Origin: Yoonia sp. GPGPB17
Lineage (GTDB): Bacteria > Pseudomonadota > Alphaproteobacteria > Rhodobacterales > Rhodobacteraceae
NCBI RefSeq assembly: GCF_037892195.1
Contig: NZ_JATACI010000005.1
Span: forward strand, 56,859-120,858
Direction of reading: 5' to 3'
DNA length: 64,000 bases
Positions 54,446-63,545 of this stretch are shown here, piece after piece; position 1 is the stretch's first letter, and each line of letters begins with the position of its first letter. The position numbers and the translations under genes were made by a program. The notes under the pieces were generated by a model. It was given only the letters and a program-made list of their open reading frames with translations. It was not told where the DNA came from and made no database searches.

Positions 54446-55966
54446 TTAGAAAAAGCCTAGTCTGTTCGGGCTATAGCTCACCAGCATGTTTTTGGTTTGC
54501 TGATAATGGTCCAGCATCATTTTGTGGTTCTCACGACCGATACCGGACTGCTTATAGCCACCAAATGCCGCATGCGCAGGGTAGGCGTGGTAGCAGTTTG
54601 TCCAAACGCGACCGGCCTGAATGCCTCGACCGAAGCGGTAGCAACGGTTGACATCGCGGCTCCAGACACCGGCACCAAGGCCGTAAAGCGTGTCATTGGC
54701 GATGCTGAGCGCTTCGTCTTCGTCCTTGAATGTTGTCACAGACACCACCGGGCCAAAGATTTCTTCCTGGAACACACGCATCTTGTTGTGGCCCTTCAGG
54801 ATCGTTGGCTTGATGTAGTACCCACCGGACAATTCGCCGCCGTAATCCGCCGCAGTCCCTCCTATGAGGACCTCGGCACCTTCTTGGCGGCCGATGTCGA
54901 AGTAGGACATGATCTTTTCTTTTTGCTCAGATGAGGCCTGCGCGCCCATCATCACACCTTGGGCCCGCGGATCGCCAGTGACGATAGCCTCGGTCCGCGC
55001 GATGCAGCGTTCGATGAAGGCGTCATAGATGTCTTCATGGATCAGTGCACGCGATGGGCAGGTGCAAACCTCGCCCTGGTTCAAAGCAAACATCACGAAA
55101 CCTTCGATGGCTTTATCTAGGAAAGCATCGTCTTCGCGCATGATGTCTTTGTGGAACACGTTTGGCGATTTGCCACCCAGCTCCAACGTGCTTGGGATTA
55201 GGTTTTCGGTCGCGTATTGCATTATCAAACGGCCGGTCGTTGTCTCACCCGTAAAGGCGATCTTTGCGATCCGGTTTGATTGTGCCAAAGGCTTGCCCGC
55301 TTCAAGACCAAAGCCGTTGACGATGTTCAAAACGCCGGCTGGCAGGATATCTGCAATCAGCTCTGCCCAAACCATGATGGTTGCCGGTGTCTGTTCGGCG
55401 GGCTTGATGACAACCGTATTGCCTGCCGCTAGAGCCGGGGCCAGTTTCCAAGCTGCCATCAAAAGTGGGAAGTTCCACGGGATGATCTGCCCGACGACGC
55501 CCAAAGGCTCATGGAAGTGATAGGCGACGGTGTCGTCGTCCAGCTCGCTCATAGTGCCTTCCTGGCCACGAATACAGGCCGCGAAATACCGGAAGTGGTC
55601 GATCGCCAAAGGCAAATCTGCTGCCATTGTTTCGCGAATGGCCTTGCCGTTGTCCCATGTTTCACAGGTTGCCAGCCATTCAAGGTTGGCTTCCATGATT
55701 TCGGCAATCTTCAAAAGCGCGTTTGACCGCTCTGTCGGAGAGGTCTTCGCCCATCCGTCTTTCGCAGCATGTGCCGCATCAAGCGCCACTTCGACGTCAG
55801 ATGCATCCGAACGCGCGATTTGGTTGATAACCGCACCAGTGATCGGTGTGACGTTGTCAAAATACACTCCCCTTTGCGGCGCGACAAACTTTCCTCCAAT
55901 AAAGTTGTCATATTTTGATTTGAAAGGTGATGTGAACCCAGCTTGGGCTTGTGTCATCTCGTTCAT
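54446..55966 (-). CDS. NAD-dependent aldehyde dehydrogenase (acetaldehyde type)
   Basis: An intact 506-residue ALDH with GGAGG seven bases before its ATG. It contains [19 protein letters not shown], the catalytic glutamate in [11 protein letters not shown], the catalytic cysteine in [11 protein letters not shown] and the C-terminal [20 protein letters not shown] typical of the ExaC/AldB-type acetaldehyde dehydrogenases. It would oxidise acetaldehyde or similar aldehydes to acids. A TGTCTC-N6-GAGACA palindrome lies upstream, matching one ahead of the AcoR-like regulator gene. Confidence 0.85.
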   Translation of the reverse strand: MNEMTQAQAGFTSPFKSKYDNFIGGKFVAPQRGVYFDNVTPITGAVINQIARSDASDVEVALDAAHAAKDGWAKTSPTERSNALLKIAEIMEANLEWLATCETWDNGKAIRETMAADLPLAIDHFRYFAACIRGQEGTMSELDDDTVAYHFHEPLGVVGQIIPWNFPLLMAAWKLAPALAAGNTVVIKPAEQTPATIMVWAELIADILPAGVLNIVNGFGLEAGKPLAQSNRIAKIAFTGETTTGRLIMQYATENLIPSTLELGGKSPNVFHKDIMREDDAFLDKAIEGFVMFALNQGEVCTCPSRALIHEDIYDAFIERCIARTEAIVTGDPRAQGVMMGAQASSEQKEKIMSYFDIGRQEGAEVLIGGTAADYGGELSGGYYIKPTILKGHNKMRVFQEEIFGPVVSVTTFKDEDEALSIANDTLYGLGAGVWSRDVNRCYRFGRGIQAGRVWTNCYHAYPAHAAFGGYKQSGIGRENHKMMLDHYQQTKNMLVSYSPNRLGFF

Positions 55967-56052
55967 CGTAATCCTCCTCTTTCACGATGCCATGCAACTT
56001 CTACGAAGTGCAAAAACCGCTCCAGTGGGGGCAGTCCAATGTCTTTGGCAAT

Positions 56053-56070
56053 TGTCTCAACTGCGAGACA
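56053..56070. promoter_or_regulatory. TGTCTC-N6-GAGACA operator upstream of ALDH
   Basis: TGTCTCAACTGCGAGACA is a perfect six-base inverted repeat with a six-base spacer, 87 bases before the ALDH start. An identical arrangement occurs at 57123-57140 upstream of the neighbouring regulator gene, and both copies are followed by GT. Probable binding site of the AcoR-like regulator. Confidence 0.75.
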
Positions 56071-56095
56071 GTCCAAAGGTAAGTCAGCTATGGTG

Positions 56096-57050
56096 TTAGC
56101 GCTTGATGCCCAATCGGTTCATCCGACGATAAAGCGTGGCTCGCCCGACCCCCAACGCTTTGGCGGCGACGGACATGTTCCCGTCGGCGCGGATGATCGC
56201 TTTCATCACGGCGGCCTTCTCGGCCCGGCTAAAGCCACGATGCTGCGCGTTATCGACAAAAAGGTCCGTTGCCGCGACGGGCTTGATATCCCCATCGCTC
56301 TACCCAGCCATACAGTTTTCGCGCAGCACGAGTTGCTCCGACAATGCAATCGTTGGAATCCACCGCAACCAAGGCGCTTTGATCTACAGTCGTGTCTGCG
56401 GCAATCACCACACGCTCATTGGGAAACGCAGCCCTGAAAGTCTCAGTTTCGATCTGTTTCGCGGTCTGCACCACGCTCGCGGCGATCAATTTGTTCAGGT
56501 TCTCGGTCTGATCGATGCGCGCAGAAGAGATGTCGAGCGCGCCGATCAATTCCCCTTGGGCGCCATAAATCGGCGATCCGATGCAGCTCATGGCAGTGTT
56601 TTTCGCAAAGAAATGCTGGTCGCGGTGGATGATCACTTGGCGGTCTTCGGCGATGCAGGTTCCGATCCCGTTGGTGCCTTGGCTGCCCTCGCTCCAGTTG
56701 GCGCCCTGCATCAGCCCCCAATTGACGAAGTCATCTGCATCCGCGTCGTTGCTGCGTTGATCCAGAATGAACCCTGCCGCATCGGTCAAAACCACGGTGC
56801 ATCCCGATGAACCGACCAGTCCAAACAGTTGGTCTATGCGGCAGGCGGCAATGTGAAGAAGATCGTCGGCTTTTTCGCGCAGCAATAGTAACTCGTGTTC
56901 GGTGGCAACATTTTGTTCTCGTCTGGTATTGGGGTCGAGGCCATGATGTTCAAACGACCGACGCCACGACGCAGCGATCCGGCTGCGCGCAGCTGACTGT
57001 TTTGACTCAAGAGATGCTATGACTTTCTCCGAGTGTTTCATGCGCGTCAC
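56096..57050 (-). pseudogene. AcoR-like GAF/Fis transcriptional regulator, frameshifted
   Basis: From GTG 57050, with AGGAG six bases upstream, the protein reads an AcoR-type N-terminus (SRIAASWRRSFEHHGLDP) and a GAF domain (WSEGSQGTNGIGTCIAEDRQ). There is no sigma-54 AAA+ domain. Near 56296 one base is missing (GAGCGATGG), after which the other frame gives DGDIKPVAATDLFVDNAQHR and a Fis-type helix-turn-helix MSVAAKALGVGRATLYRRMN, ending at 56096. Intact length would be about 318 residues. It should sense an aldehyde, alcohol or acetoin-like effector and control the downstream dehydrogenase. Confidence 0.75.
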
Positions 57051-57122
57051 CGATTCTCCTCTGGTTTAGGAGACGGCTCATTGGCGCAATTTCAACAGCG
57101 ATTACCAACAGGAAAACTGTTA

Positions 57123-57140
57123 TGTCTCGGAAATGAGACA
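57123..57140. promoter_or_regulatory. TGTCTC-N6-GAGACA operator upstream of AcoR-like gene
   Basis: TGTCTCGGAAATGAGACA, same arms and spacing as the site at 56053-56070. Located 73 bases before the regulator's start, it suggests autoregulation. Confidence 0.75.
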
Positions 57141-57709
57141 GTTGGGTTGTGAATTGTCTGTAATGGTTACGCCTCGACTTTGGTTAGGGGGTTAGTTGAA
57201 ATTGCGCATTCTCCCCAGCAGAAAGAGATAAGGATCACGTTGCGGATCACGCGAGTGGGGTCTGTAGACAAACAATTGAGGAAAGAAGGCAGGTTACCCA
57301 GTCGTACTGACCCACTGCATATGGCCATAGAATTTTTCTTCATTCCACACCCAGACAATCCCTCGCGTCAAGCTGGCGGTTTCCGGGAGTGCCAATAGGT
57401 GCATTTTTGACCTGCCGACAATCAATGGGGAATGTCGGTTTTCTGCCTTTCGCGGCCGTTTGAACGTGGCGCAACATCGGTGACTTTGGGCTCTCTTGTT
57501 GAATCCGCCGCGGCACGGTCGAAGGACCGGACAGGGCAATCACGGCCGTTCGCAAGATCGCAGCGTAACAGGTAAGGTGCGGACAAACCTGACTTTTGAT
57601 TTTGGCCCTTCGTTGACGCAGCATTAATTTGCAAGTGCGGCGAGCTAGTCGCTGCGTTGCTGCCGACGTCGTCAGACCGGTCATTCAAGTGCCTCGTTTT
57701 GATGGGAAC
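57141..57709. other. Region without a recognised gene
   Basis: About 570 bases between the AcoR-like operator and the second IS1182. Short frames occur on both strands (for example 57180-57398 plus, 57167-57358 minus), but none shows a domain. The sequence may be degraded IS-associated DNA. Confidence 0.35.
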
Positions 57710-59259
57710 CGATTGTGTTGAAAAACTCTTGCTTGATCGAAGGGGTAATCGCTGATTCAATTCCTTTATTGATTGGGAGATCTGGCGATGATGGGACCGA
57801 AGCAGGAGGCGCAGGCAGCACTGTTTTATGAGTTTTCGCTGGAAGATCACGTTCCCCAAAACCACCTGTTGCGGTCGATTGGTCGCTTCGTTGACTTGAG
57901 CAGCATCCGGTCACACCTTTCAGATTTCTACAGCCACACCGGGCGCCCATCCATTGATCCTGAATTGATGATCCGGATGTTGCTAGTGGGCTATTGCTCT
58001 GGCATCCGCTCTGAGCGCCAGTTGTGCGAAGAGGTTCATCTGAACCTTGCCTATCGCTGGTTCTGCCGCCTCGACCTGAGTGACCGCATCCCGGATCATT
58101 CGACCTTTTCCAAGAACCGCCACGGACGCTTTCGCGAGAGTGACCTTCTACGTCACGTATTTGAAATGACTGTCGCTCGCTGCATGGAAGAAGGGTTGGT
58201 AGGTGGCCAAGGATTTGCCGTCGATGCCAGTTTGATCAGTGCAGATGTCCAAAAACAAAACTCCAGCAACCCAGGTGATTGGGCAGCCCGCATAGGTGAC
58301 GCCAAAGATGCACCGCGCGCAGTGCGGGAATACCTCGACACGCTGAACGACGAAGCCTTTGGTGCAGCCACTACGACCAAGCCCAAGTTTACGGCTCATG
58401 CCGATCCCGCCAGCCAATGGACTGCCGCACGCAAAGGCCCCGCTTTCTTTGCTTTTTCTACCAATTATCTGATCGATACAGATCACAGTATCATCGTTGA
58501 TGTGGATGCCAGCCGCTCGAACAGAACCGCCGAGGTAGGCGCAATGCGCAAGATGCTCGACCGCACCGAAGAGCGCTTTGGCATAAAGCCTGACTGGATT
58601 GCAGCTGATACCGCGTATGGTGCCGCCGACAATCTGGTTTGGTTGACACTGAAGCGGCAAATCCTGCCGTTCATCCCAGTCTTTGACAAAGGTGAACGCA
58701 AGGACGGCACCTTCTCGCGGTCCGACTTCACTTGGGATGATGAGAACGACCGATACATCTGCCCTGGCGGCAAAGAGATGCGGCACACCTGGCGAACCTA
58801 TTCCGATCCAAAACGGAATGCGCCAGTTTGGAAATCCAGAAACTATCGAGCATTGAAATCAGACTGCACAGGATGCGAGCTGAAGGCAAAGTGCTGCCCT
58901 AACGCTGAAAGGCGTTCGGTTCATCGAGAGAAATATGAAGTTGTCAGAGACTTTGCCCGAGTTTGCACAGCCTCGGAGTTCAATCCGAAGGCTCAGGCCC
59001 GACGCAAGAAGGTCGAAATGCTCTTCGCACATCTCAAACGTATCCTTGGATTGGGCAGGCTCCGATTACGTGGCCCATGTGGCGTCCAGGACGAATTTAC
59101 CCTCGCCGCCACCGCCCAAAACCTCCGGAAATTGGCCAAACTTAAGCCAATGGTGACCGCAACCGGATAAAAGGTGGTCGACCTAGGGACGTTCAAAATA
59201 AATCAACGCGATAGCCGACTTCGACAGGCTGAAACCAAAGAGTTTTTCAACAAAATCAA
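57710..59259 (+). mobile_element. IS1182-family insertion sequence, copy 2
   Basis: Inverted repeats with the core TGTTGAAAAACTCTT at about 57716-57730 and its reverse complement at about 59239-59253 bound the element. It is in the opposite orientation to copy 1 (19393-20962), and its transposase differs at scattered positions, so the two are separate arrivals or an old duplication. Confidence 0.8.
57788..59170 (+). CDS. IS1182-family transposase (copy 2)
   Basis: Intact, about 460 residues from MMGPKQEAQAALFYEFSLED to the stop at 59170 (the frame opens at 57773). It has the same DDE and C-terminal blocks as copy 1 (FAVDASLISADV, WIAADTAYGA, KVEMLFAHLKRILGLGRLR) and the CTGCELKAKCCP cluster, with dispersed substitutions. 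Probably functional. Confidence 0.9.
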   Translation: MMGPKQEAQAALFYEFSLEDHVPQNHLLRSIGRFVDLSSIRSHLSDFYSHTGRPSIDPELMIRMLLVGYCSGIRSERQLCEEVHLNLAYRWFCRLDLSDRIPDHSTFSKNRHGRFRESDLLRHVFEMTVARCMEEGLVGGQGFAVDASLISADVQKQNSSNPGDWAARIGDAKDAPRAVREYLDTLNDEAFGAATTTKPKFTAHADPASQWTAARKGPAFFAFSTNYLIDTDHSIIVDVDASRSNRTAEVGAMRKMLDRTEERFGIKPDWIAADTAYGAADNLVWLTLKRQILPFIPVFDKGERKDGTFSRSDFTWDDENDRYICPGGKEMRHTWRTYSDPKRNAPVWKSRNYRALKSDCTGCELKAKCCPNAERRSVHREKYEVVRDFARVCTASEFNPKAQARRKKVEMLFAHLKRILGLGRLRLRGPCGVQDEFTLAATAQNLRKLAKLKPMVTATG

Positions 59260-59500
59260 CCGAGACCAAGCTTTCGCCGCAGAGCGGTCAGACAAGCATG
59301 TCGCGGGACTATAAATTCATTCACTGCAATCGCACGAAAGGCTGCGTCGTGCGCATTGCACGAGTCGATTGTAGACAAGCAGCCTTGGTCCGGGAATGGC
59401 ATCTGCTGGCTTTGATGATGGATTTGCATCGACGATAACGACTTGTGCCTGGCTTTGTCGCAACAATTCAGACTCCAAACTGATGACACACAAATTGCGT

Positions 59501-60238
59501 TCATCTATTGGGCGGCAGGTCACTTTCCCGGCTGAGGAAGCTCTTCGTCGTCTCAAGCCCTTGCTGCATATGGTCGTCGAGATGGTTCAACATATGCTCA
59601 AGGCTGTCTCCCTTAGCGAGGTTTATATACGTGTCATGAGATTTGCGCTGCGGGCCGCTTCGGCCATGTGCTTTTTGGTGAAGGGCAAAATAAAATTGCA
59701 AGTTCGGCCGCAGTCGCTCCCATGCTTGAAACAGGAGCTTGTGTTGCGACAGCTCATAGCACCAACTATGCAGGTGTAATTCGCTTACGATTGCACCATA
59801 TGCGTCATTATCGGAAATGCACTTCGACAGGTACTGATTTCGCATCTCCAAATCAGCAAGATTGACCAGATTGCGCTTGTTCCAACACAATTGAAACGCC
59901 ATCTTCTCAAGGCCTGTTCGGAACGAAAAGATTTCCTCTAGATCAGAGACGTATAGTCCCCGAACATATGTTCCACGATACGGATGGTAGACCAGTAGTC
60001 CAACTTCGTTGAGCCGCGCCATTGCTTCGCGCAATGTGGCCCGGCTAACGCCCAACCGGGATGCAATTTGGGTCTCAAGTAATTTGGACCCGGGTTCCAA
60101 TTCGCCCGTCACAATCAACTCCTGAAGCTGCTCAAGAGCTTGGTCCTTCAGAGGATCGGCTGAACCTACGATTGCTGTTTCATTTGCAAGCTTTTGGATG
60201 CTGTAGTCTCGCTTCTTTGCGACGCCAGTGAAGCACAC
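59501..60238 (-). CDS. GntR-family regulator (FadR/FCD type)
   Basis: A 245-residue protein, GTG start. The GntR winged helix is at residues 30-95 (LEPGSKLLETQIASRLGVSR followed by ATLREAMARLNEVGLL), and the rest is an all-helical FCD effector domain with histidines near 155 and 215. It is divergent from the TAXI/aminotransferase/proC/TRAP operon, and three GTCGAC palindromes lie between them, so it probably represses that operon until its ligand is present. Confidence 0.85.
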   Translation of the reverse strand: MCFTGVAKKRDYSIQKLANETAIVGSADPLKDQALEQLQELIVTGELEPGSKLLETQIASRLGVSRATLREAMARLNEVGLLVYHPYRGTYVRGLYVSDLEEIFSFRTGLEKMAFQLCWNKRNLVNLADLEMRNQYLSKCISDNDAYGAIVSELHLHSWCYELSQHKLLFQAWERLRPNLQFYFALHQKAHGRSGPQRKSHDTYINLAKGDSLEHMLNHLDDHMQQGLETTKSFLSRESDLPPNR

Positions 60239-60352
60239 ATAAACGCGTCGATTGTTTTGCAGCCCCGCCGGACCCAGGTTGGCTCAGATCCTTCCGAACC
60301 TATTTGAACGTCTTTGCTGTCTACCAAGCTCAGTATGAAGGCAAACCTTAGT

Positions 60353-60422
60353 ATTGTCGACAGTGAAAGATTTTGTGAGGAAATAGTCGTTTTGTCGACG
60401 ATTTTTTAAATTGTCGACAATT
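60353..60422. promoter_or_regulatory. Three GTCGAC palindromes, probable GntR operators
   Basis: ATTGTCGACAG (60353-60363), TTTGTCGACGA (60391-60401) and the perfect 14-base palindrome AATTGTCGACAATT (60409-60422) share the TTGTCGACAA core common to FCD-type GntR operators. They lie 115-225 bases upstream of the TAXI gene start. Confidence 0.7.
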
Positions 60423-60578
60423 CGTGAATCTCTGATATGGTCAACATCATTGGGGACTGGCTGAGCCCGATGCATTGAATCGCGCAAATCCACACGTTTC
60501 CTCATTGAAGTGAAACCAATCTCATCCGGTCATTGACCGGTATGAGGATAGATCAAAACACAGATCAGGGAGATCAAA

Positions 60579-61571
60579 ATGCAAACATATGACTGGCTCC
60601 GCAAACAGCTTCGTCCCGGCGTTGTTGCGCTAAGTGCTGCGGCTTTCATGACAGGCGGAACCGCTGCGAAGGCTGAGGAATTTTTGACAATCGGTACCGG
60701 TGGCGTAACCGGTATTTACTATGCAGTTGGCGGTGGAATTTGTCGATTGGTCAACAAAGACCGCAAAGAGCACGGCATTCGCTGTTCCGTCGAAAGTACC
60801 GGCGGATCGGTCTACAACCTTCGCACGATGCGCAACGGCGAACTGGAAATGGGCATTGTACAATCCGACTGGCAGTTTCACGCGATGAACGGCACCAGCG
60901 TTTTTGAAGATAGTGGTGCTGATGACAAACTGCGCACACTGTTCTCGCTTCACCCTGACACAGTGATCATCGCCGCGCGCGAGGACACTGGCATCCAGTC
61001 TCTAGACGATTTGGCCGGGAAAACAGTCAACCTTGGCAACCCTGGCTCCGGTACACGCGGAACGGCAGAAGTTCTCGTGGGCGCGCTTGGATGGGATATG
61101 GATCATTTTGGTCTTGTGACGGAATTGAAATCCGCCGAGCAGTCCGCTGCACTTTGCGACGGCAACATTGACGCCTTCCTGATGGTCGCCGGAAATCCAG
61201 TTGCGAACGTGCTTGAGGCTGCAACGACCTGTGACATCAACATTATTCCAGTAGCAGGTGACGCAGTTGATGCCTTGGTTGCCAGCCAATCGTACTATGG
61301 TAACGTCACCATTCCCGGCGGTCTGTATCGCGGCGTTGACGAAGATGTACCGTCATTTGGTCTGCCTTCGACATTTGTCACTACGTCGGATGTCCCGGAA
61401 GAGACAGTATACGTGATGGTCAAAGCCGTCTTCGAGAACTTTGACACGTTTACGTCTTTCCACCCAGCTTTCGCAAATCTGAAGCAAGAGGAAATGGTGG
61501 TTAACGGCCTGTCCGCGCCGATGCACCCAGGTGCCGAACGCTATTTCCGTGAAGCAGGTCTGATCGAATAA
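60579..61571 (+). CDS. TAXI-type TRAP substrate-binding protein
   Basis: A 330-residue exported protein with a signal peptide ending AAKA-EEF. The mature part starts LTIGTGGVTGIYYAVGGGIC, the hallmark of TAXI solute receptors, and continues with NLGNPGSGTRGTAEVLVGAL. TAXI receptors work with fused TRAP permeases, and one is encoded at 63546 onward. The intervening aminotransferase and proC suggest an amino-acid-related substrate such as glutamate, proline or an imino acid. Confidence 0.85.
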   Translation: MQTYDWLRKQLRPGVVALSAAAFMTGGTAAKAEEFLTIGTGGVTGIYYAVGGGICRLVNKDRKEHGIRCSVESTGGSVYNLRTMRNGELEMGIVQSDWQFHAMNGTSVFEDSGADDKLRTLFSLHPDTVIIAAREDTGIQSLDDLAGKTVNLGNPGSGTRGTAEVLVGALGWDMDHFGLVTELKSAEQSAALCDGNIDAFLMVAGNPVANVLEAATTCDINIIPVAGDAVDALVASQSYYGNVTIPGGLYRGVDEDVPSFGLPSTFVTTSDVPEETVYVMVKAVFENFDTFTSFHPAFANLKQEEMVVNGLSAPMHPGAERYFREAGLIE

Positions 61572-61581
61572 GAAACCCCGT

Positions 61582-61611
61582 CTCAGGGCGGCAAAATCGT
61601 GCCGCCCTGAG
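61582..61611 (+). terminator. Intercistronic stem-loop after the TAXI gene
   Basis: CTCAGGGCGGCA and TGCCGCCCTGAG form a perfect 12-base stem with a 6-base loop, ten bases after the TAXI stop. No T-run follows. It most likely attenuates transcription or protects the upstream message, so that the binding protein is made in excess over the enzymes and permease. Confidence 0.75.
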
Positions 61612-61651
61612 AACCCAATCCAATAATATCTCTAAATCTGGTGAGAAACTT

Positions 61652-62626
61652 ATGAGTCACAGCACGCATGACGCCCAAGAAGATCAGCGCAATCAGGACA
61701 TCAAGGTTTTCCTTAACGGCAAAATAGTTCCGCGGGATCAGGCATTGGTATCTGTCTACGATTCTGGATTTATGCTGGGGGACGGAATGTGGGAAGGCGT
61801 GCGCTTCTATAATGGCGTCTGGGCCTTTTTTGACGAACATATGCAGCGGCTTTTTAACAGCTGCAAATCGGTCTCCATCGACATTGGGATGACTAAGTCG
61901 CAAATTCTTGAGGCCCTAAATGCGACAGCTGCGGCGAACAATATCACGTCAGATGCCCATTGTCGTTTGATGGTCACGCGCGGCCCGAAAGTGAAGCCGT
62001 TCCAACATCCTAACCTGTCACGCTCCGGACCAACGGTGACGGCGATTGTCGAACATTCGAAACCTGCCGACAGCCTTCTAAACCAGGGCATTCGTTTGGC
62101 GACTGTCCCGCAGGTGCGCGGCCTTCCAATGAGTCAGGACGCCAAATACAACAGCCACTCGAAACTGAACTGCGTAATTGCCAGCCTTCAGGCCGAACAG
62201 GCCGGAGCTGATGAGGCCTTGATGCTTGATCCACATGGGTTTGTGAATACGACCAACGCATGCAATTTCTTTATTGTGCGGCGCGGCGAGGTTTGGACCT
62301 CAACCGGGGACTACTGTATGAATGGTGTAACACGGCAAAAGGTTATTGATCTGTGTCATGCCAACGATATTCCGGTACGTGAAAAGAACTATTCGCTCTA
62401 TGAGGCCTATGGAGCCGACGAAGCCTTTCTAACAGGAACGTTTGGGGCGCAGACACCCGTTGCCTCGATCGACGGTAAGGCTATTGGCGACCATTCAGGG
62501 GCCGGACCAATGACGCGCCGCTTGCGAGAACTCTACAAGGATTTGGTTCAAGCAAACGTTTCAGAATTCAAGCAGAATGCAAGGGCGGCACCTGAAAAGG
62601 TCAAACTCGCCGAGGGCGGCGCATGA
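61652..62626 (+). CDS. Class IV aminotransferase (BCAT/D-amino-acid type)
   Basis: A 324-residue PLP enzyme of fold type IV. It has VYDSGFMLGDGMWEGVRFYN at the N-terminus, the PLP lysine in NSHSKLNCVIASL and the substrate block NTTNACNFFIVRRGEVW. Whether it acts on L-branched-chain or D-amino acids cannot be told by eye. It overlaps proC by four bases and lies in the TAXI operon, so it may transaminate the imported compound. Confidence 0.8.
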   Translation: MSHSTHDAQEDQRNQDIKVFLNGKIVPRDQALVSVYDSGFMLGDGMWEGVRFYNGVWAFFDEHMQRLFNSCKSVSIDIGMTKSQILEALNATAAANNITSDAHCRLMVTRGPKVKPFQHPNLSRSGPTVTAIVEHSKPADSLLNQGIRLATVPQVRGLPMSQDAKYNSHSKLNCVIASLQAEQAGADEALMLDPHGFVNTTNACNFFIVRRGEVWTSTGDYCMNGVTRQKVIDLCHANDIPVREKNYSLYEAYGADEAFLTGTFGAQTPVASIDGKAIGDHSGAGPMTRRLRELYKDLVQANVSEFKQNARAAPEKVKLAEGGA

Positions 62627-63444
62627 AGATCGGAACCAATAGCCTGCTGCTTGTCGGTTGCGGAAAGATGGGCTCCGCCCTGCTTCGTGGTTGGCTATCG
62701 GCTGGTCTTGCGCCAGATCAGGTAACAGTTCTTGATCCAAATCCGTCAGACTGGCTGCGCGAACTTGAAGCTATTGGGTTGCACCTGAACATAGATGTTG
62801 ATCCGGCCCCCTCTGTGGCGGTCATTGCCGTAAAACCGCAAGTTTTGGCCAAAGCTATTCCGGGGTTGCGTGATTTTGGAGGGGGTGGAACCCTTTTCGT
62901 TTCCATTGCCGCAGGTGCGAGCATGTCGGCTTTCGAAAACCTTCTTGGTCCAAACACACCCGTCGTGCGCACAATGCCGAATACGCCTGCCGCAGTTGGC
63001 GCAGGGATGACTGCGCTAGTTCCGAATCTGCATGCTTCGCCGGATCAGGTGAGCCTTGCAGATATGCTGATGCGGGCGGTCGGTGAGACTGTGCTTTTGG
63101 ATGACGAACCGCAAATGCACGCTGTTACTGCAATCTCAGGCTCCGGTCCTGCCTATGTCTTTGCTTTGACCGAGGCTTTGGCTCGGGCGGGAACAGAATT
63201 GGGCCTTCGCGATGACATTGCGCAAAAACTGTCAAGCGCGATGGTTTGTGGAAGTGGCAAGCTAATGGATTCAAGCACTGAGACACCTGCTGAACTCAGG
63301 GTTCAGGTGACCTCTCCCAACGGAACGACCGCCGCAGGGTTAGAAAAATTACAAGCAAAAGACGCGGGCATTGACCAACTCATTCTGGAAACAGCTCAAG
63401 CTGCCTTCAACCGAAGTGTAGAGCTTTCGCAGGAGGCCCGCTGA
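62623..63444 (+). CDS. proC: Pyrroline-5-carboxylate reductase
   Basis: A 273-residue ProC with the N-terminal Rossmann motif LLVGCGKMGSALLRGW, the conserved TMPNTPAAVGAGM and SGSGPAYVFALTEAL segments and the family signature VTSPNGTTAAGLEKL. It reduces a cyclic imine (pyrroline-5-carboxylate or a related ketimine) with NAD(P)H. Its presence next to an aminotransferase and a TRAP system suggests use in catabolism of an imino or amino acid rather than housekeeping proline synthesis. Confidence 0.85.
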   Translation: MKIGTNSLLLVGCGKMGSALLRGWLSAGLAPDQVTVLDPNPSDWLRELEAIGLHLNIDVDPAPSVAVIAVKPQVLAKAIPGLRDFGGGGTLFVSIAAGASMSAFENLLGPNTPVVRTMPNTPAAVGAGMTALVPNLHASPDQVSLADMLMRAVGETVLLDDEPQMHAVTAISGSGPAYVFALTEALARAGTELGLRDDIAQKLSSAMVCGSGKLMDSSTETPAELRVQVTSPNGTTAAGLEKLQAKDAGIDQLILETAQAAFNRSVELSQEAR

Positions 63445-63545
63445 AAAGGGTCCAATTACGACCACGGGGAACGAAAAGCACCCCGATAGAAGGCCGGTGA
63501 CGCCTCTCCCCATCACCGGTCTTCGAACCAACAGGAGAACACGAC

